Shown here: piece by piece, positions 59,764 through 64,000 of the stretch
How positions within the stretch are numbered: the stretch's first letter is position 1
How the letters are laid out: each line of letters begins with the position of its first letter
Source of the DNA: Caprella mutica
Taxonomy: Eukaryota > Arthropoda > Malacostraca > Amphipoda > Caprellidae
DNA length: 64,000 bases
Direction of reading: 5' to 3'
NCBI GenBank assembly: GCA_947561585.1
Contig: CANNZV010000341.1
Location: 1-64,000 of the forward strand
Translations under genes and position numbers: made by a program
The notes under the pieces: generated by a model
The model's database searches: none
What the model saw: the letters and a program-made list of their open reading frames with translations, nothing else
What the model was told of the DNA's origin: nothing

Positions 59764-60883
59764 ATCTTATGATAATGGTATAGTACTGACATATACTTTT
59801 TATTCACCAATGAATCTTAATATTAGTGCTGGGTGAGTTATACTAAAATTGTATTTTGTTAAAAGAAGAGGATACTGTACAAATGCCTCAATAGAGACAA
59901 TTATGATCGTTCCAGCAGTTTAAAGAAGCAGTTTAAGCTGCATCATTTAATGTGGTCACTATAATTAATAAAGGAATATGGATTTAAGTTAATCTGTTAC
60001 TATATAGGTATATTTAGAATTTTGTTTATTACGTTAGCAGCACTAAGTCTTGAATTGGTTAATTTAAACCGTTTTTTTGCTTAATTATTTGAATATATTA
60101 TATACGTGCTACTAGTTCTCATATTTTTAAAGCAGTATTATCGGGGGAAAAGTTAGGAATACAGTTGGATGTTAGAAAGCATAAACCGTGGAGTTTTCAG
60201 TCATATTTTGAGATTTTGCACCGTTGCTTAGGATTAGCCACTCCCACACGTAGTACAGTAAAAAAGATGCCAATTAACTTGGACAATGAAGATGCCAATT
60301 AGTGAATTTTTGTTGAATATTCAAAGATGGTGTCTATTAAATTATGTCATATTAATATACAAACTTAATATTTCGATTTAAGTAATTAAAACAATTAAGC
60401 TTTCGTCGAAATATCGATATTCATCACCTTTTCGCTGAATTACAAAACTTAGCGTTTATTTCTCATATATGTTTCAAAATGTGTAACAGGGACTTAATAA
60501 TCTGGTAAACAAGTGGGTTACCCCAGAACTAGACAAGTGTGGCAACAGATTAAAATTGTACCAAATCTATTGTGTTTACTCATTTATTTTCTTCGAAATG
60601 ATTTTCAATTCATCCTCCTTCTTTCATCTATATAAGTAAAAAAATTGTTACTAAATAAGTTATATTTAATTTTGCATAACACAACAAATTGTTTGTCATT
60701 CTAAGATTTAATATATATCTATCACTTTTATAATTAAGCATCGTGGAGAAATCTAGAATAAAAAGATGTATTATAAAAGATGTATTATATCTATCTAAGA
60801 ATTAGAAAAGATATAATAATGAGAATAACAAAGTCCAACAGAATGTTCTTTTTAAATGCATCAAATTTGTTTTTCTATAAATT

Positions 60884-61040
60884 CGTCTTTCGAAAATTGG
60901 TCCTCCGGCAAATCCGTATTTCGGCAAATCCGTTTTCAACCAATTTGGGATTCGGCAAAAACGTATTCGGAAAATCCTTTCGGCGAAATAGTTTTTGGCA
61001 AATATGGTTTAGGCCAATTCGTTTTCGGAAAATTAGTCTA
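60884..61040. repeat. 15-bp array of TTCGGCAAATCCG type
   Basis: About ten units built on TTCGGCAAATCCGTA and TTCGGAAAATTxG, with the same 15-bp grammar as the foldback-like element ends. The opposite array was not found, so this may be a solo end. Confidence 0.65.
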
Positions 61041-61312
61041 AAAACTTACGTTCAATTCCAATTTTGGTTGTATTCCCAAATCACGCGTTTTGAGAGACAG
61101 GGAATTTTAAACCTTTTTATTAACGATTCTTCCTTGCTACGGTTGGTGACATCACTTTAAAAGGAATTAAATTGCTGTAGAAAAACTTAATATATATGAG
61201 TCCGGAGTATTCAATGAAACAAGAAAATATTCAATAAGGAATTCCTGTAGATTTAAACAATCAATGTCAAGCTAATAAATTAAAGCTATGCGATATATGT
61301 ATAGTATATAAA

Positions 61313-62516
61313 CGTACGCGGAAAATTTCCACTGGGAAAATTGCCACTGGGAAAACTGCCACTGGGAAGATTGCCACTGGGAAAAGTGCCACTTTGAAGA
61401 AATTGCCACCCAGAAAATTTCCACTGAGGAAAATTACCACTAAAATACTTTAACATTAAAACTGAAAAAAATAGAATAGTCTATAAAAAATCAAACAAAA
61501 CAACTTAGAGCATCGTTGACGATATACGTATCGTCAGAACTGTCGTCAGTGCGAGGTGGTTATAATGTACGCGATTTCTGATCGTCAGTATGTTTCTGCT
61601 CAATTAATATTGGGATCTAAATTTTTTTGAGGTAATGTTCGGGAAGAATTAAAACCTATCTGTGTGCCTCTGAAATAATAAACGCGACGCTAATTTGATT
61701 ATTATTTTCACTGCACAAATTTTTTAAAATACCTAAATAGAAAAATAAGTAGAATATCTTTTATATAACTATAAGGATATTCAATTTTATTGAAAAAATT
61801 TGAACACAGTAACTAACAACAAATTCAAGCCTTTATGTATATAAACAAATATATTATGTATATAATTAAATAATATTGGTATTATTCCTGATAGTATCAA
61901 ATAATCTATTTCAGAAAAGCATGCATGGGTAAACAGTAATAGCAATCGAAAGTAAACGCCACTCAAATGCATGGGATTGCAAAAAGGGTGTTAAACCTAT
62001 TCATTCCAATACAGAATAAAAACTGAATTAACTATTTAATATTAGAAATAAGTTATTTGGTTAACAAAACAATTGATAGTACAGAAAAATGTAACGTGAC
62101 CCTAAACAAGATTAGCATTATGAATATACCACGTACTTTTTAGTGCACTTGTGAATTAGAGAAAGTAATTGGACCGCAAACTTGTAGAGTAGAGAATCTT
62201 TAAATGGTTCAAAATCTCAAATGAAACAATTAAAAACATAAATCCAAGATTAATTGCGTATTAATTGCACTCCCACTGAAATTATAGTAAAATTACGATG
62301 CACTCATCGTAAATAATGATTATATATTAAATTCAGTATGATTTCTGTTATTTTCGAAAAAATATTATTCAATGGCAATTTTCCTCAGGGGCAAATTTCC
62401 GGGTGGCAATCTACCCACAGTAGCAGTTTTCCCACAGTGAAAATTTTTCTAGTGGCAGTTTTCCCGGGGGCAATCTTCCCAGTGGTAGTTTTCCCAGTGG
62501 CAATTTTCCTTGCACC
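61313..62516. mobile_element. Foldback-like element upstream of gene E
   Basis: The left array (61320-61440) has units GGGAAAATTGCCACT. The right array (62371-62509) is the inverse. The right terminus CCTTGCACC (inverse GGTGCAAGG) fits GGTnnnnGG; the left is CGTACGCGG. The flanks TATATAAAC and ATAATAAAC share a 3' core. The interior includes the 61515-61620 dispersed repeat also found inverted at 3958-4058. Confidence 0.75.
61515..61620. repeat. Dispersed repeat, inverse partner of 3958-4058
   Basis: Contains GTCAGTGCGAGGTGGTTATA, GCGATTTCTGATCGTCAGTA and TTTCTGCTCAATTAATATTG, each matching the other copy in reverse complement. Confidence 0.7.
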
Positions 62517-62908
62517 ATAATAAACGTATATCTATTTTGACATATAATATACTTATATCTTTATTTGTAGTACTGCAGTATACACATACTTAAATAAAAA
62601 ACTGTTCTTTATAAATATTAATACTCAATGATGAACAAAAGTAGATATAAGTTCGACCATATTATCATACACTACTCCTTCCTCTGATATAAGTGGAAGC
62701 TTCCGTTATCATGCATAATAATATATAGCTCAATATCTTAGTGCATAGCCAGTGCTAGTCAACTAATAACTCAGATCAAGAACAGTTGTGTCTCTTTCTA
62801 GGTTTGATTTGTTAGACAAGAATAATCAACTGCAGAATCCTTGTCACCAGATATTCATAAGATTAAGTAATTAAACTATATATAAGCTAACGTGAAAATA
62901 AGCTAAAA

Positions 62909-63931
62909 ATGTTATTGTTTCTAGGAGTGATGGTACTAATTGAAGGTGAGAATTTAAGTATAATTAACGATTCAACCTAATATTACTCTTTTATTCGTTG
63001 AATAAATAATCATCATTAAATAGACACAATATATTCAATCATAATTATGTATTGCAACTCTTTTGAACAGCGGTGACCTCTACGAAAATTGCCGACACAT
63101 TTCCTGCTCAGGTTAAAGGTGTGGTTGGTGAACATCTAGCGATCCCTTGTGAGATCGACAACTGGCTGTGGATATACAGGGTAGCTCACTATAAGGATCT
63201 GTTTAGCTTCTTTCCTAAATCATAAATGATAAATCTAGACAATTCTTAAGTGGGGAGGGGTAGCGTTTAACATGTTTTACATAATATGATAGATAACCAT
63301 TAATTTGCTAATAATGTGAAATATTTACGCTAAAATCACGTCATTTTCAGAAAAAACAAGGTTTTTATTAGTTCAAATTATAAGTTTAAGTGATTATCCG
63401 ATAGATGGCGTAAGTTGTTTACATTATTTCCAGAGATTATTACCTCGAATCTTCATGGACGTTTACAAAATGTTTGATTATCTAAGTAAATAAGCAATAG
63501 TTAATCGAATTTGAGATATTGAGACGATTCCATATATTTAATATATTTAATTGAATATATTTAAATATATTTAATTTAGGGCAAATTTGGCGATGGTTCA
63601 ATTTTGACTGCACTGCCTCTTTAAACCTATTAGAATTATGAAGATTATAAATGAACAGGAACAGCAAATATTATTAGATATCTAGTACTGTATAATGATC
63701 ATAATAATCATAAAATTTCTTTATATCAGGTGGTATGGAGAAACTTAGACGATGGTACAAAATATTCCAATACACCTGAAGAAAACGTGTTTACTTCAAG
63801 GGATGGAGATGAGGTTGTGTTTTTAAACTTCAAATCTCTCACAAAAAGGCACGCTGGCAACTATTCTTGTCAAATAACATCTATGTCATACATTGTACAA
63901 AGTGCCAAGAACGTCTCCGTCACCGTACTCG
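62909..63931 (+). CDS. Gene E: 5' part of another secreted Ig-family paralogue (runs off window)
   Basis: Three exons: 62909-62945, 63071-63180 and 63730-63931, GT-AG introns, phases 1, 0 and 1, giving 116 residues so far. ATG 62909 opens a short signal peptide (MLLFLGVMVLIEA). The rest is one V-type Ig domain: VVGEHLAIPC holds the first Cys, VVWRN the core Trp, and HAGNYSC the second Cys, ending VSVTVL. Exons 2 and 3 have exactly the lengths of gene C exons 2 and 3 (110 and 202 nt) and the same split, so gene E belongs to the receptor family. It is divergently oriented to gene D. The downstream hevein-like, LDLa and CTLD exons are expected beyond the right edge but unproven. Confidence 0.82.
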
Positions 63932-64000
63932 GTAAGTTAGACTGTATTTTAATGGATCTTAAACATATTCAGCCAAAATGTTTTTGCATTATTTATTGTC

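Overview
The window looks like AT-rich animal nuclear DNA, most likely arthropod and probably insect. The evidence is spliced genes with GT-AG introns, Ig, LDL-receptor-A (LDLa) and C-type-lectin (CTLD) exons, tRNA-derived SINE copies, remnants of mariner, hAT, piggyBac, pogo and LINE elements, and many minisatellites. I cannot name the species. One 24-base run of N (59740-59763) marks an assembly gap.

The genic content is one tandem family of secreted mosaic receptor-like proteins. Read from the best copies, the domain order is signal peptide, Ig1, a hevein-like cysteine module, Ig2, a second hevein-like module plus LDLa, Ig3, LDLa and CTLD. I assembled two complete 13-exon models on the minus strand: gene D (47186-54765, 690 aa) and gene C (32782-39666, 679 aa). 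A third minus-strand copy, B (23528-29581), is a pseudogene with a mobile element in exon 3 and two in-frame stops. A two-exon relic lies at 41240-41520. Plus-strand gene A (8232-20833) keeps nine 3' exons and has no visible 5' half. Plus-strand gene E starts at 62909 and runs off the right edge. All domain borders are phase-1 introns and every Ig domain is split by a phase-0 intron, so the genes are built from interchangeable cassettes.

Layout: 1-3412, a 209-bp satellite; 3413-4099, a transition with dispersed satellite motifs; 4100-5297, a 29-bp minisatellite; 6097-7660, a nested MITE; 8232-20833, gene A with large repeat-filled introns; 20834-23527, repeats; 23528-29581, pseudogene B; 29980-31486, inverted duplications carrying a copy of the B promoter; 32782-40093, gene C and its promoter; 41240-43017, receptor relic and mariner-like element; 45218-46045, a coiled-coil reading frame that is open only if TAA and TAG are read as glutamine; 46434-47088, a MITE; 47186-54765, gene D; 54766-62908, mainly repeats; 62909 onward, gene E.

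Three things stand out. The first is the Ig/hevein-like/LDLa/CTLD cluster, which resembles in principle the Ig-lectin immune proteins of molluscs. The second is the TAR-as-glutamine frame. The third is a group of foldback-like elements whose ends are arrays of about 15-bp repeats. The repeat sequence differs between elements, but several share a GGTnnnnGG terminus and about 9-bp target duplications.
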